Origin: Garcia nutans
Taxonomy: Eukaryota; Streptophyta; Magnoliopsida; Malpighiales; Euphorbiaceae
DNA length: 64,000 bases
Assembly (NCBI GenBank): GCA_947685225.1
Contig: CANTUV010000037.1
Location: 26,741,001 to 26,805,000 of the forward strand
Direction of reading: 5' to 3'
Positions 33,441 to 44,900 of the stretch are shown here, in pieces. Made by a program: the position numbers and the translations under genes. Numbering within the stretch: the first letter of the stretch is position 1; the number at the start of each line of letters is the position of its first letter. The notes under the pieces were generated by a model, which saw only the letters and a program-made list of their open reading frames with translations, did not search any database and was not told where the DNA came from.

Positions 33441-34690
33441 GATGGCCCTGCCTCATCTGATCTACCTCTGACTATAGAACCTCCTTTCTGACCAGTCCCA
33501 GATTGACCGCCTCTACCAAAACCTCTACCACCATGACCCCCTCTGACACTGGGTTGAGAAGCTATAGTATTATCTGTCTATCCTCTGGTGGCTCTGGACA
33601 ATCTCTAATAAAATGGTGTGGTGACCCACATCTAAAACACACTCCTGAAGCACCTCTCCTCCAGCAGACACCTCTGTGTGCTTTACCATAATGAACACAA
33701 GTAGGTGGAGCATGCCTCTGAGCCACTTGGATCGGAGCACTAGCCAATGAAACTGCAGGCCTCTGTCTCTGTCTCTATTGATGTACTAACCTGCCACATT
33801 GCCCCTGGCTCCTACTAAATCTCTGAAAATGTTCCCCTCGGCCTCTCTTCACTAATGAAGATCCTGCCTCACTCTAGGGTCTCCTAGCTCTGGTCTCCTC
33901 AACCCTAGCAGCTATTGCAAGACCCTATGCTCTCTCTACACTCTTGGTAGCTACAACCAACTGAGAAAAGTCTTGATACCAAAAGCCTTCTATGATACAC
34001 ATGATAGAGGGTCTCAGTCCCTCCTCAAACCTTTTTCACTTGTCAATCTCGTCAGAAATGATCCCACCAGCATAATGACTCAACCGAATAAACTCGATCT
34101 CATACTCTGTCACTGTCCTGGTATCCTATCTCAGACTCAGGAACTCCATCTTCTTTGCATCCTTATACTCCCTCGGAGTATACTTCTGCTCAAATTCCCT
34201 TAGAAAATCATCATAAGACAAAACTGGTGGATCAACTAAAGCATGCGGAATCGTCTTCCACCACTAATAGGCATCCCTCTGCAGTAGAGATCTAGCATAA
34301 TTAAACTTCTCCTCTGGACTGGCCTATAGCTGGATAAACACTCTTTGGATCCTGTCTAGACACTGCTTTGCTACAGCAGTGTTTGTAGTACCAATAAAGT
34401 CCTCAGCTCTAAATTTTCTCATCTTATCATACTTCCTCGCCAGCAACTGTGGCTGCGGCAGCTGCTGAACTAGAGCCTGCCTCAATAGCTCTCCATATGT
34501 CATACCCAGTCAGGTGGGATCTCATCAACTGCTGGTCTCATAGACACAAAAATAGATGCCTCACCAGCAGACACAAGTCTAGCTCCATCTCTACCCTCAT
34601 CAAGAGCCACACTCTCTACACTATCCTCTGCAAACTGATGCGTTTGAGACACCATAACTACCTGTATCTGTAAACACAGTAGAAATTGCT
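33441..34690 (-). pseudogene. Gag with zinc knuckle of element B
   Basis: The minus frame 33747-33562 contains VCFRCGSPHHFIRDCPE, an intact CX2CX4HX4C zinc knuckle, preceded by a basic, Arg/Gln-rich region. Further right the capsid part is broken by frameshifts and stops and can only be followed in pieces to a probable start near 34660 (MVSQTHQFAEDS). It sits between the primer-binding site (34806-34817) and the protease, the standard gypsy order. Confidence 0.75.
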
Positions 34691-34805
34691 ATATCAGATA
34701 TCAGAAACTGCCAGTGCCAATGCATGTATTATAATTGAAAACTATTTTCAAATCCCTCATTTTCTCTCTCTATCAACCCACCTAAGTCGAGAATCTCAAA
34801 CCTAG

Positions 34806-34817
34806 GCTCTGATACCA
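34806..34817 (-). other. Primer-binding site of element B (initiator tRNA-Met)
   Basis: The minus strand reads TGGTATCAGAGC, the exact complement of the initiator tRNA-Met 3' end, seven bases inside the LTR end. Confidence 0.9.
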
Positions 34818-34824
34818 AAATAAA

Positions 34825-35961
34825 TGTAATAGCCTTATACCCTATACACCTATAATACACACACCCAGTATATGTAGAATACGCATATATGGTATAAAAA
34901 TAACAAGACCCGATTTAATAAAAAAATTTACATTTCTTATTTAAAATTTCAAATACTAAATATATTAAGTTAAATAGTATATAAATATTCTTCACTTGTT
35001 ATAAGAACTCAAAATAAACATTTTATATGAAAATCTTTAGGAAAAATTTGCCAGAGTTTTGTCTGTAATTTGAACATCCCAAAATTTAGTAAAACATAAC
35101 CTACATCAGAAAACACTCCCAAATAATTTCAAATCACCATTTCACCCATGCTTTTCAATTTCACCAAGTTTCTCAAACATATATATATATATATATATAC
35201 AATTTAGAACACATTTAAACCCCAATTTCAAATAACTTAACCCAAACATTATTTATAGTTTACAATACATAAAATCCAAAAACATGATGTAATATGTATA
35301 ATACCCAAAGTATACAATAACATAGAATATATACATGCTACTGACAGTGTTTCTAATTTTGATAACAACTCTACAAGCACAACCACAAGTCTAGACCTAA
35401 TCTGGTCTGGAAGAACTCTTCGGCTCAGCCGAATCTACCATGTCACTTGCGCGATGTAAACAATTGAGCTAAGCCAAAAGCCTAGCGATACAAACTTGAT
35501 AACAATAAAACTCAAATGCAATGCCAATGCACAATGCATATGGATATCACATCATTCCATTTTCTAATACTTTTCAAATATTTCACAATCCACAATTCAC
35601 ATAAAAACAAACACAAGCATGGGGCCAAAGATAACTAATATGTTATTCAAATTCTAGAGTTACTGTTTTGGTCTATAATGACACCATGTGTCTAGCCCCG
35701 AAGGCAAAATATCAATGTAATAGTCCAACTAGGTCTGAGCTTACGACCCGGTATTTTCATCCAGCCCAATTTCAAGGACTTGTTTATGAGGCTTATGACC
35801 CGGTCTTTTCACCTCAAAAATATTTTCACAATGACGGCCAGCATCTAGCCCGAAGGCTAATCATAGGCATGCCGCCAAACATAAAACTCTGAAAATTGAA
35901 TAACATATTAGGCACACAATTTATTCACATTTCTCATTATCAATGTCTTTCTCATTGTCAC
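34825..35961 (-). repeat. 5' LTR of element B, interrupted by the copia element
   Basis: It ends (minus strand) GGCTATTACA at 34825. It carries the chromovirus signature near 35450-35490 and the GCTTACGACCCGGTCTTTTCACC words also found at 10010-10110 and 10750-10850 in element C. The copia element starts at 35962; the rest of this LTR must lie beyond the right edge of the window. Confidence 0.75.
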
Positions 35962-37306
35962 TGTTAGCCAAATAATCTCAATTTTGATCATTGACAACTC
36001 AAATTGAATGACTTATTTAACATGTGTTTTAAGAACCTTGTTGCAGGATTAGATTATTTCAAATAAGTCAACACAGGGCACATTGCGCGATCACACAACC
36101 CTGGAGACGACCGCCCCATTGAATTGAAGGATGAAACCATATCACAGTATTGTTCGTGGTCATAATCTCTACCACAGTAGTGACCGCACATCAATATGAG
36201 TGACCGTCCAAAAAATAAGGATGACAGCAACATGAGTAACCCAAATCATCCAAATTTCAGTAAGGTTCTTGGTGACAAGCACAGTGGAAGATACGGTCTC
36301 GCTTACTGCTTTAGCGACCATCCTTTAGAATACACGATCACTCTGCTAATTCAAGAGAAAATCACTCAAATTGATAGTAGAGTTCGTGTCCTTAGGTGCA
36401 CCCAGAAGTTCGACGCGAGTCTCTCAATTCGACCGCTAATTGGCACCTAGGGCGACCGCTACATGCATATTTTGGCGGAAGTTTACTTTGCCCAGTTAAA
36501 GAATTCCACGTGAAATAACCATTATAAACCCACTTCAATATTCAAAAAGGGTGATTGCACCCATCTCATGAGCGGCCGTCCAGACAACCGCAACATGGGT
36601 AAGATTCCAACAGCAGAGCACTTACATTCGACCGTTGAAGCAAATTTAAAATGAAGCGACCATCCCATATCTAAGGGCGACCGCGTGAGACATTGGAGTG
36701 ACTGTCCCAATATCAAGGACGACCGCTACCTACTTCAAACAATCTATTAACACAAGGTCTCACTACCAAGACTTATTTTCTCACTATCTATAACGGCTAG
36801 TTAGACCACATTGGCTATAAATTCACACATTATTATTCTGTTAAAAAAAATCCCTGAATTGAATAGCCAAGCAATATATTTTCTTTTATGACTACAATTA
36901 AAATTTGAATTCTAATGAGTGTTGGGTGTGAGCATTAAAAACACCATTGTAAAAGTTTGAGTGTGAGCTTGGAAACACTTAGGTTGTAAGAGTGAGCCTG
37001 GGAAAAACTCTTGTAAGGGTTGTGAGCTATATGATCTCAAACCAATTAAAAAATTAGAGTTAAGCTTGTAAGAAGAAAACTTAAAGTTAGTGGAACCTTA
37101 ACAAGTTGTTAAGGAAGTGGATGTAGGATTGGAGTAAATCCGAACCACTATAAATCTTGTGTGTTCTTTCTTCTACTCACTACTCAACCATTTATTTCTT
37201 CTACATTTCTTGTTGTTCAATTTTGAATTCTTTGTTTCAATTTGCCATCATTTCTCAAGAAAACCAATTCACCCCCACCCCTCTTGGTTGCCATCTTGGG
37301 ACAACA
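35962..37306 (+). repeat. 5' LTR of the copia element (1,345 bp)
   Basis: It opens TGTTAGCCAAATAATCTCAA and ends TTGGGACAACA, TGTT/AACA inverted ends, directly before the primer-binding site. The first 265 bp match 59281-59545 closely. U3 has many GCGACCG-type words between 36070 and 36730. Confidence 0.95.
36816..36822 (+). promoter_or_regulatory. TATA box of the copia LTR
   Basis: TATAAAT within TTGGCTATAAATTC, about 490 bp before the LTR end, downstream of the GCGACCG-rich region. Confidence 0.65.
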
Positions 37307-37308
37307 AT

Positions 37309-37320
37309 TGGTATCAGAGC
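37309..37320 (+). other. Primer-binding site of the copia element
   Basis: TGGTATCAGAGC, exact complement of the initiator tRNA-Met 3' end, two bases after the LTR. Confidence 0.95.
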
Positions 37321-37359
37321 TTAAAATTTCTTAAACTTAATTGTGAAATTTGATCCATT

Positions 37360-38600
37360 ATGGCAACTTTTTCTTCATCAAACCCAACCTCTCATGGAAA
37401 TCTTAACACTATCGTAAGACCCTTTTTTGATGGAACGGATTATTCCTATTGGAAACACAAAATGTATTTGTTCTTAGATAGTGAAGGGATTAAGCTACGG
37501 GATTTTGTGAAAAGTGAGTGGAAACCTCCTACTCATGAAGTTGATGGTATTCAAGTTCCTCTTCCCAAAGCACAATGGTCAATTGTCAATGTTAAAGATC
37601 GATTCAAGAATAATAGAGTCATTTCCATCTTGATGAATTCCATTTCAAGAGAAGAAGGTGAAAGAGTTCAACACTTAACTTGTGCACATTGCATTTGGAA
37701 GACACTTGAAAACTATCATGAAGGTACCACTCAAGTGAGATTCACCAAGAAACAAATGCATGTTCATGAGTATGAGATATTCAAGATGAAACCAAATGAA
37801 AACATCATCGACATGACAAATTGTTTGCTTGCTATTTTCAATGAACTAAAGAAGTATGGCAAGATATATGATCAAGGTGATGTAAATAGAAAAATATTGA
37901 GAGCCCTAAGAGCTAGAAAGAGCTTTGAATCAAAAGTATCATCCATTGAAGAAGCTTATGATCTTAGCACATTGAGAACCGATGAGTTTGTGGGAAAACT
38001 ACTCACATTTGAGCTACACAATGAAATAGAAGAAGATCAAGGTGAGAAAGAAAAGAGAAAATCAATTGCTCTCAAAGCAATCAAAGAAGTTGAGAGCACA
38101 AACAATGAAGGTACTGATGATGAAGATGAAATGGCAATGTTCTCAAAAAGAATAAGTGAATGGAAAAGGGAGAGAAGATTATAAGCTAACAAAGGTACAT
38201 TTCCTAAATCCTCCTTCAAAGATAAAGAAAAGAAAAATGAGGTAAAGTGCTATGAATGTGGTAAATATGGTCACATCAAATCAGATTGCTTCAAAGTAAA
38301 GAACAAAAAGAAATGGGACAAAGAAAAGAAAAAGTCTCTCAAAGCCACATGGGATGACTCTTCTTCAAGTGAAGAGGAAGAAGAAGGAGAAGAAGGAATT
38401 ACAAACTTATATCTCATGGCTATTGAAGATGACTCCAATGAGGTAAGTACTCAATCCTTGAATCTAATAGCATATGATGATATTGATAATCTAGATGATA
38501 GTGATTTGATTGAGCACGTGAACTTTAAAATAGAAAAATATTTCTCCAAGATGATGCTCTATAAGGAAAAGTGTTCTAAGTTAGAAAAGGATTTTATATG
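37360..38600 (+). pseudogene. Copia gag, N-terminal and middle part
   Basis: The frame begins with ATG 40 bp after the primer-binding site. Residues near 20-45 read VRPFFDGTDYSYWKHKMYLF, the copia gag (UBN2/DUF4219-type) entry. The capsid-like part follows to about residue 230. An in-frame TAA at 38182-38184 interrupts it; the same frame then continues with a CX2CX4HX4C knuckle (CYECGKYGHIKSDC, from residue 297), an acidic stretch and a heptad-rich segment. It stops at 38600, where the Tat element is inserted after KLEKDFI. The continuation is at 53176. Gag would form the particle and bind RNA. Confidence 0.9.
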
Positions 38601-38809
38601 TGTGAACACTCGAATTTTGAGGCTCGGAAAGCCAATTTTCTCAGACTAGGCCGGACCGGGCAACAACGGTAAAACTCCACTGAAAGTATGTCTTCATGGT
38701 ACTTGAAATGTCCGGTGCGACGCAAGGATCACGGATATGGTCTCGGAATAATTTTTGGAGGCCCGTAGCTCCCGCAAAGTCGGTTTTAGCAGAAGTAGCG
38801 CGAGTCGCG

Positions 38810-38945
38810 GTGGGCCAGGACGGCGGCCCGGCCGCCTTGACGCCGGCGGCTCGGCCGCGGTGACGCCGGCCGCAGTTTACTGCGGCTCGGCCACCGTAGC
38901 TGGCAGCCCAGCCGCCGTTGCTGGCGGCCCGGCTGCCGTCCAGCC
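38810..38945 (+). repeat. GC-rich GGCGGCCCGGCCGCC repeat block in the LTR
   Basis: About 135 bp of GGCGGC, CCGGCC and GGCTCGGCCGC words directly upstream of the TATA box, in an otherwise AT-rich region. The homologous block at 52003-52136 in the 3' LTR differs in the order and number of words, unlike the rest of the LTR. Confidence 0.85.
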
Positions 38946-38952
38946 CGATTTT

Positions 38953-38966
38953 GCCTATATATAGGC
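38953..38966. promoter_or_regulatory. Palindromic TATA box GCCTATATATAGGC
   Basis: A 14-bp perfect palindrome with TATATATA at its centre (38956-38963), preserved at 52146-52159 in the 3' LTR. Being symmetric, it gives no polarity by itself; the GC-rich block upstream and the long leader downstream imply + transcription. Confidence 0.7.
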
Positions 38967-39301
38967 TTCAGATTTTCAAAGAGAGGGACTTTTGGATTTC
39001 CGACGTCCAGATGCTGACGAAATTTTTATGCTAAAAAAATATTTTCTAATATTGTGTTGTAGAAAGCAAGAATTATACTCAAAAAGAGTAAGGAATCAAG
39101 ATCTGGAACTTAGAAGTGGAAGAATTCTAATCAAGGTAATATTATAATTCATCTTCGATCAATTCGAGCATATCATAAGCATTCTAATCCTCTTCTTAAT
39201 TTTTTCTCGGTCAAAGGCCTAATCTTTTTAGGTCTGAGGGCCAAATCGATTATTCAATCATCCTTTCGGTATTAAGCCATAAATAAAATTAACTCCTTTT
39301 T

Positions 39302-39612
39302 GGCACGGAGCCTAAATTGTATTTCTTTGGTACTAAGTACCTAAACGGTACCATTAAAATGAACTTTTGGCATGAAACCTAAATTGAACTTTTTTGGTAC
39401 TAAGTAACCGAAATTATACAATTTTTGCACTGAGTGCTAAATCTCACAAATTTGGCAAAAAGCCCGACAACACAGGCCAAAGGCCTAAAAATTGCATTCC
39501 TTTGGTACAAAGTACCCAAATCTCACCATTTAACACTAAGTGCTAAATCTCACAAATTTGGCATGAAGCCCGACAAATGCACGAAGCGTACACACACACA
39601 TGCATGAAGCAT
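39302..39612 (+). repeat. Series of about ten short hairpins in the Tat LTR
   Basis: Stem pairs recur about every 25-40 bp: GGC-acgga-GCC, GGTACT-a-AGTACC, GCACT-g-AGTGC, GGC-aaaaa-GCC, AGGCC-aaa-GGCCT, GGTAC-aaa-GTACC, GGC-atgaa-GCC and ATGC-atgaa-GCAT. AT-rich linkers such as CTAAATCTCACAAATTT separate them. The series is repeated at about 52496-52805 in the 3' LTR. Confidence 0.8.
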
Positions 39613-39980
39613 AATTTTTATCGCCTTTAAATAGGCTTTTCCGAACTACATGGGCTTTGATCTCCCATTCAAACGGGAGTATGTAGGCATATTTGGGATT
39701 CACCCCAAATAGCAAGTCCACAATTTACTAACAATCTGTCTCTTCTTTTCTTCATTCCTTTTAAATTTGTTCTTTTCGCAAGTTAATCAAATGCATGACA
39801 TAGTCCCCGAATCCTCCTTGGGTTCGCAGACTAGAAGCCTTTACATTGGATGCATTATTGGAGTCAAACAAGGGTTTTCTTAGTTTTTCCCTTCGAACAA
39901 AATAAACTGAGTGGCGACTCCCGACAACGAGTGAACTTTCGCCCGGATCCTTTTCGGGCGGAAAACTGAGGTTCACAGAT

Positions 39981-40000
39981 TGGCGACTCCACTGGGGACC
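39981..40000 (+). other. Probable primer-binding site of the Tat element
   Basis: TGGCGACTCCACTGGGGACC begins three bases after the 5' LTR and starts with the TGG expected opposite a CCA tRNA end. I do not assign the tRNA with certainty. Confidence 0.7.
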
Positions 40001-40020
40001 CATAAAAATGATTTATGGGA
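39989..40020 (+). repeat. Sequence complementary to the 3' end of the internal region
   Basis: The 32 bases covering the end of the primer-binding site and the next 20 pair with 51749-51780 (29 of 32 by eye). A direct, slightly diverged copy lies at 40062-40090. Confidence 0.85.
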
Positions 40021-40809
40021 TGCTAAGTGGATTACTATTGCTTATTTGATTGATTTGACACTAGGGACCATAAAAACGATTTATGGGATCCTAGTAGATT
40101 GTTATTATTTGTTTAACCAATTTGCCCTTCTTTAGGGTATTTTTATTCATTTTACAGGGTACCCTAGCATTATATATCCTTTCTTTAAGGATATTGGACT
40201 GAAGATTGAAGAAAGGAATCTTTTTCCTTTGATGGATCTATTGTTTGACTACTTGTGCATTTGTTTTGTCATTCAGAGAATCTTTTTCTCTTGCATATAT
40301 GGGGGAATCTTTTTCCTCCATTGCATAAAAAATTATTTTCAAATGAATTTCTTCTCTTTCTGTTCAAAGTTCTGAGTCTGGATAGCAAGTAGCGCTGACC
40401 GGCAGGTCTCTTTGATTATGCCGGCGGACAGCCAAAGCGTCCTCCCTGTTGTCGCAAACCATTACAATCCTTTTGGAGTGGCCTATGAGTAATCGTACTG
40501 TTGGACCCACGCGAAACTCCTTGTTTCACATGTGGTTAGGTATATCTTACTCAAGACTCAAGGGTCCCTATTATAAGCCGATTCTCTATTTTTACATAAC
40601 AATAGAACCTTCCCTTAGGTTGTATGTACCCAATGATAGTGCCGCATTCCATTAAAATGAATTGTGATGTGATGAGGTGCATTCATGCAACATAACAACA
40701 TTGTTTTTGGGGAAAAATTTTGATGTACATAAGTGGACCAAGAGTTTTCCTACCCTACACACCACCCTGATTTTTTTACCCTTGACCTTTTCAGGTACCC
40801 TCTGTCCGT
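40001..40809 (+). other. Untranslated leader of the Tat element
   Basis: About 800 bp between primer-binding site and gag without a convincing coding frame. Small frames here do not resemble known proteins. Confidence 0.6.
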
Positions 40810-41979
40810 GTGCCTTCACCTACACCAGACACATCAACACCAACTGTGCTATCCCCTACAAGTTCTACTACCCCAACTTCACCAACTACTCCAATTACTG
40901 AAATGGCCACAATTGAACAGATTAAGGCCTTGCTGGATGGTCAGGTTAAGGAAATTGAAGCTAGAATGCAAGAAAAAATTGATGAAGCTTTAGCCGCCCA
41001 AAGGGTAGCCATTCTGGCTGAATTAGAAGGAGCACCAAAGACAGCCTCTACTCCTGGAAATTTGGGGAAGGAACCCATTGTGGGGCAAACTAGTACCCCC
41101 GTGACTGCTCAGATTAATACCCCTGTTATCAATTTGGAGGATCCACCCTCCAAGAACGAAATAGATGAACTGAAAAGGAAACTTGAATTGCTTGAGAGGT
41201 CAATCACTGCCATGAAAACTCACAAAGAGGTGGTAGACATGGATTCCTTATCCTTGTTTCCCCAAGCCAGATTACCTCCAAAATTCAAGATGCCGGGGAT
41301 GGACAGATTTGATAGGACCACTTGCCCTAAAACCCATTTGAAAATGTATGTGGGAGCCTTAAGTCCTTAGGGTTTAAATGATGAGCTCTTTGCTCAACTC
41401 TTCCAACAATCCCTGACTGGGGCTGCCCTTAAATGGTTTGTGAGTCTAGACCGTTCCAAGATTAAGACATGGGAAGACATCTGCAATGCATTTAACTCTC
41501 AATACCACTACAATATTGAGGTGGATGTCACCAGAAGGGAACTTGAGACTACCAAGCAGAACAACAATGAACCCTTCTCCTCGTTCCTTACGAGGTGGAG
41601 GGCAAAGGCCGCCCAGATGATCAATCGCCCTTCAGAACAAGAGCAGATTGATATCATAATCAGGAATTTAAGACCTACATATCAGGCTCAACTGCAAACC
41701 CAATATCTACCTACTTTCAAATCGCTCATTGCGACTGCAACCAAGGTAGAAGATTTGATACAGTTGGGTAAAATAGTGGATGAGGGGCTGCATCGAAATA
41801 TAAGAAACAAAGCCAAACTCCTTCCTCAAGCAAGGTCAATCAAGTGGCCAATATTGCCCCTGCGAATCCTTTACGTGTGGGCAATCTTGGGCCGAGAAAT
41901 CAGCCAAGAAGGCAATATACTGACCTCGGGGTACCCCTTCATTTGGTGTTTAAAAAGGCTGTGGAAGGGAAATATTTGA
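40810..41979 (+). pseudogene. Tat gag (capsid region), with one stop and one frameshift
   Basis: The first frame starts at ATG 40810 (an alternative ATG opens MATIEQIKALL at 40903). It has a Pro/Thr/Ser-rich start, a coiled-coil-like stretch (VKEIEARMQEKIDEALA), then the capsid entry LPPKFKMPGMDRFDRTTCP, LKMYVGALSP. A TAG at 41371-41373 interrupts it in frame. The capsid continues with QSLTGAALKWF, WEDICNAFNSQY, FSSFLTRWRAKAAQMI and IRNLRPTYQAQLQ. An apparent one-base frameshift near 41800 moves the reading into the frame that contains the zinc knuckle. Gag builds the particle; as written it cannot be translated through. Confidence 0.9.
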
Positions 41980-44900
41980 AGCCTTTGGACCCAAGACCTC
42001 CTCCAAACCCATTACCTTCCAGTTATAAAGTCAATGAATACTGTGAATACCGTCAAGGGAATGGGCATAAAACAGATGCTTGCTGGACACTCAAAAACCG
42101 TATCCAGGATTTGGTGGATAGTGGTGACATCATTCCCCTCAGGAGGCAACCAAATATCAACACTAACCCTTTGCCCAATCATTCCATCCACGCCATTACT
42201 GTGGAAGAAGAGTTGTTTGATCCTTTCAAACTTCTCTTGGAAATGAATGAAGTGTGTGTGTTAGATTTGAACGACCTTGCTGAAGAGGTCAGTGCTCTGA
42301 CAAGAGGTGGAAGACAATATCAGCCACTTGACTTGGGAAAAACCCCTACAACCTCAAATCACCCCCATAAGAAAACACCAGAGCCAAAAGAAGACCCTGT
42401 CCTCACTCAGCTTAAACAAACTCAAGCTAAGGTGTCAATTTGGGAACTCCTTGCTTCCTCATTCCCACACCGCCAGGCTCTCAGCGAAGCTTTGAGTCAA
42501 CTTGATACACCTGTGGACACAAGCCCAGAAGCTTTGGTGGCCACTTTGACCCAAGCAACCAAGGCATTGAGTATCAGGTTTTCTGATGTGGATTTACCAG
42601 AAGACGGTAAGAAACACAATGATGCTCTATACATCACCATACAGACTGGGGGAAAGATTGTGCCCATAGTTCTCATTGATAATGGGTCAGCCTTAAATGT
42701 ATGTCCCTTGAAAGTAGCAAGCTGTCTGGGGTTGGAGACTACAGATCTTACACCTTCTGATCAGATTGTGAGAGCATATGATAACACTCGAAGAGAAATT
42801 TTGGGTGTTGCCACTCTAGAAATTGCTGTTGGGCCGGTGAAAATGAAAGTGCCCTTTCAGGTCATTGATGTACCCGCGAGCTTTAATCTCCTCCTTGGAA
42901 GGCCGTGGATCCATCAAATTAATGCTGTACCTTCTTCATTGCACCAAAAACTTAAATTCCCTTTTGAAGGAAAAGTAATCACTATCAAAGGGGATACCTG
43001 CGAAATCAACAGGAAAACCATGGACCAGTCTCTCCTTGAGGTTGTTCCTGGTGAAACCGCCATGACCTTGACTGGGTTTCATTACGACACAGTTCAATGC
43101 ATAGAAGGTGAAAAACCCAAAGGGCCATTTGTCTCATATGACTTTGGGGAGGTCCAAATCAACTGCCTAGTGGGAATGATGCTGAGGGTAAGTCTATTGC
43201 CCGGTATGGAAATGATGAAGTCTGGGAGAAAAATACCCGTAGTACGGCCATGGGAAGAGCCTGAGAATAAGGGAACTTTTGGCTTGGGGTACAAACCTAC
43301 AGACGAGGAAATAGAAGATCTTGAGCGTGGAAGGAAGAAAAAGGGGAGTTGGGGGGCAAGAAGCCTCAAAATGCGCCCTTACTTTAGAACTCTGAATGGT
43401 CACTTTTGCAAACCTGGAAAGGCAGTTCATCACCGTGGTTTTCAGGAACCATTCTATTCTCCTATGACCGGAAAGAAGCTACCGGGTTTTGAAATGTTTG
43501 CTGATGTTGTAGCCATGAAAGAAGAAGAGCCAGAACCTGAAACTGACCCCCAAATGGAAGATTTCATGCGGCCTTGTCTCTTTGATGAGGTTGCTATGAT
43601 AACCAATTTTGAAGACAATAGGGATTTCACAAAGCTGATCAAGACTACAGATGGACCACTGAGAAACTGGTACGCCGAGGAGGGACAAGCTGCTGAGGTT
43701 AAACCTAGTCCTGTGTCACACCCTGAACTTGAGTCTTGTACCGAGTCTTGTACTAATCCTGAGTCAAACACCAAGCCAGAGTCTAGTTTTGAGTCCTCTA
43801 TAGCTTCAGGTTTAGAGAACCCAAATGTCATATTTAATGTAATCTTGGAGAATGACTCCACCATTATCAATGAAACTCTTCAAATTCTTGGTTACCCTGT
43901 GTCTTTTGCTTTCCAAGTATTATCTAGCAAAAATGAAATAAATGAAATAAAAGAAATAAATGAAAAGATAATAATTGGCAAAGAAAATGAACATACATAC
44001 ATTGCATATGATTGTGCGAATAAGGAACAGGTTGTCGATTGCATCAAGAAGTATGTCGACTGCTTCATGTGGAAGGCAAGTGATGTCATGGGAATAGACC
44101 CAGCCATAGTAGTTCACAAGATTCCGCTATACCCCGATGCGAAGCCGGTTAAGCAGAAACTGAGAAGAATGAAGCCAGAATGGTCTTTGAAAATTAAAGA
44201 GGAAGTTGCCAAACAACTGGACAATAAGTTCATAGAACCAATTGCCTACCCTTCCTGGTTAGCAAACATCGTGCCAGTCCCGAAGAAAGACGGAAAGGTC
44301 AGGATGTGTGTTGACTACAGAGATCTGAATAAGGCTTGTCCCAAGGATGATTTTCCACTACCACACATCGATTTGCTGATAGACAGGATGGCTGGGCATA
44401 TGATGGTTTCCATGACTGACCTCGCGGTTGGGTACAATCAGATCCTAGTTCACCCACCAGACAAAGAAAAGACAGCTTTCATCACAGAATGGGGCACTTT
44501 CTGCTACAGGGTTATGCCTTTTGGGTTGATAAATGCAGGGGCTACCTACCAAAGGATGGCAACAACAATCTTTCATGACATGATACACAAAGAAGTAGAA
44601 GTGTATGTCGATGATATGATTGTCAAGTCAAAATCTCCAGAAGAACACGTTGAAGCACTTGAGAAGTTCTTCCTTAGACTTCGCAAGTACAATTTGAAGC
44701 TTAATCCTGCAAAGTGTCTGTTTGGAGCAACATCGGGCTTATTTTTGGGATATCTGGTCAGCAAAAAAGGAATAGAAGTTGATCCAGCAAAGTCAAAAGC
44801 TATTCTGAAAATGCCTCCGCCAGGAACAGAAAAAGAGATTCGAGGCTTGCTAGGTAGATTACAATACATCAGTCGATTCATATCACAGTTGGCTGAGACT

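Larger units (their letters stand above)
38601..39977 (+). repeat. 5' LTR of the Tat element
   Basis: Opens TGTGAACACTCGAATTTTGA and ends GAGGTTCACA (TGTGAAC/GTTCACA inverted ends). It contains a GC-rich block, a palindromic TATA box and a series of small hairpins. Confidence 0.97.

Noticed and set aside
33503..34673. Several plus-strand frames opposite gag of element B
   Set aside because: Antisense shadows of a recognisable minus-strand gag with a zinc knuckle.
38755..38964. Ala/Gly/Pro-rich frame in the Tat LTR (also at 51882-52157)
   Set aside because: Composition of the GC-rich block; it runs into the TATA box and differs between the two LTRs.
39536..40003. Minus-strand frames in the Tat LTR end (repeated at 52729-53169)
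   Set aside because: Identical in both LTRs, no domain; they overlap the hairpin series and LTR end.
43094..44117. Minus-strand frames opposite Tat pol
   Set aside because: Overlap a 1,141-codon pol frame with clear motifs; no independent similarity, unlike the antisense genes further right.
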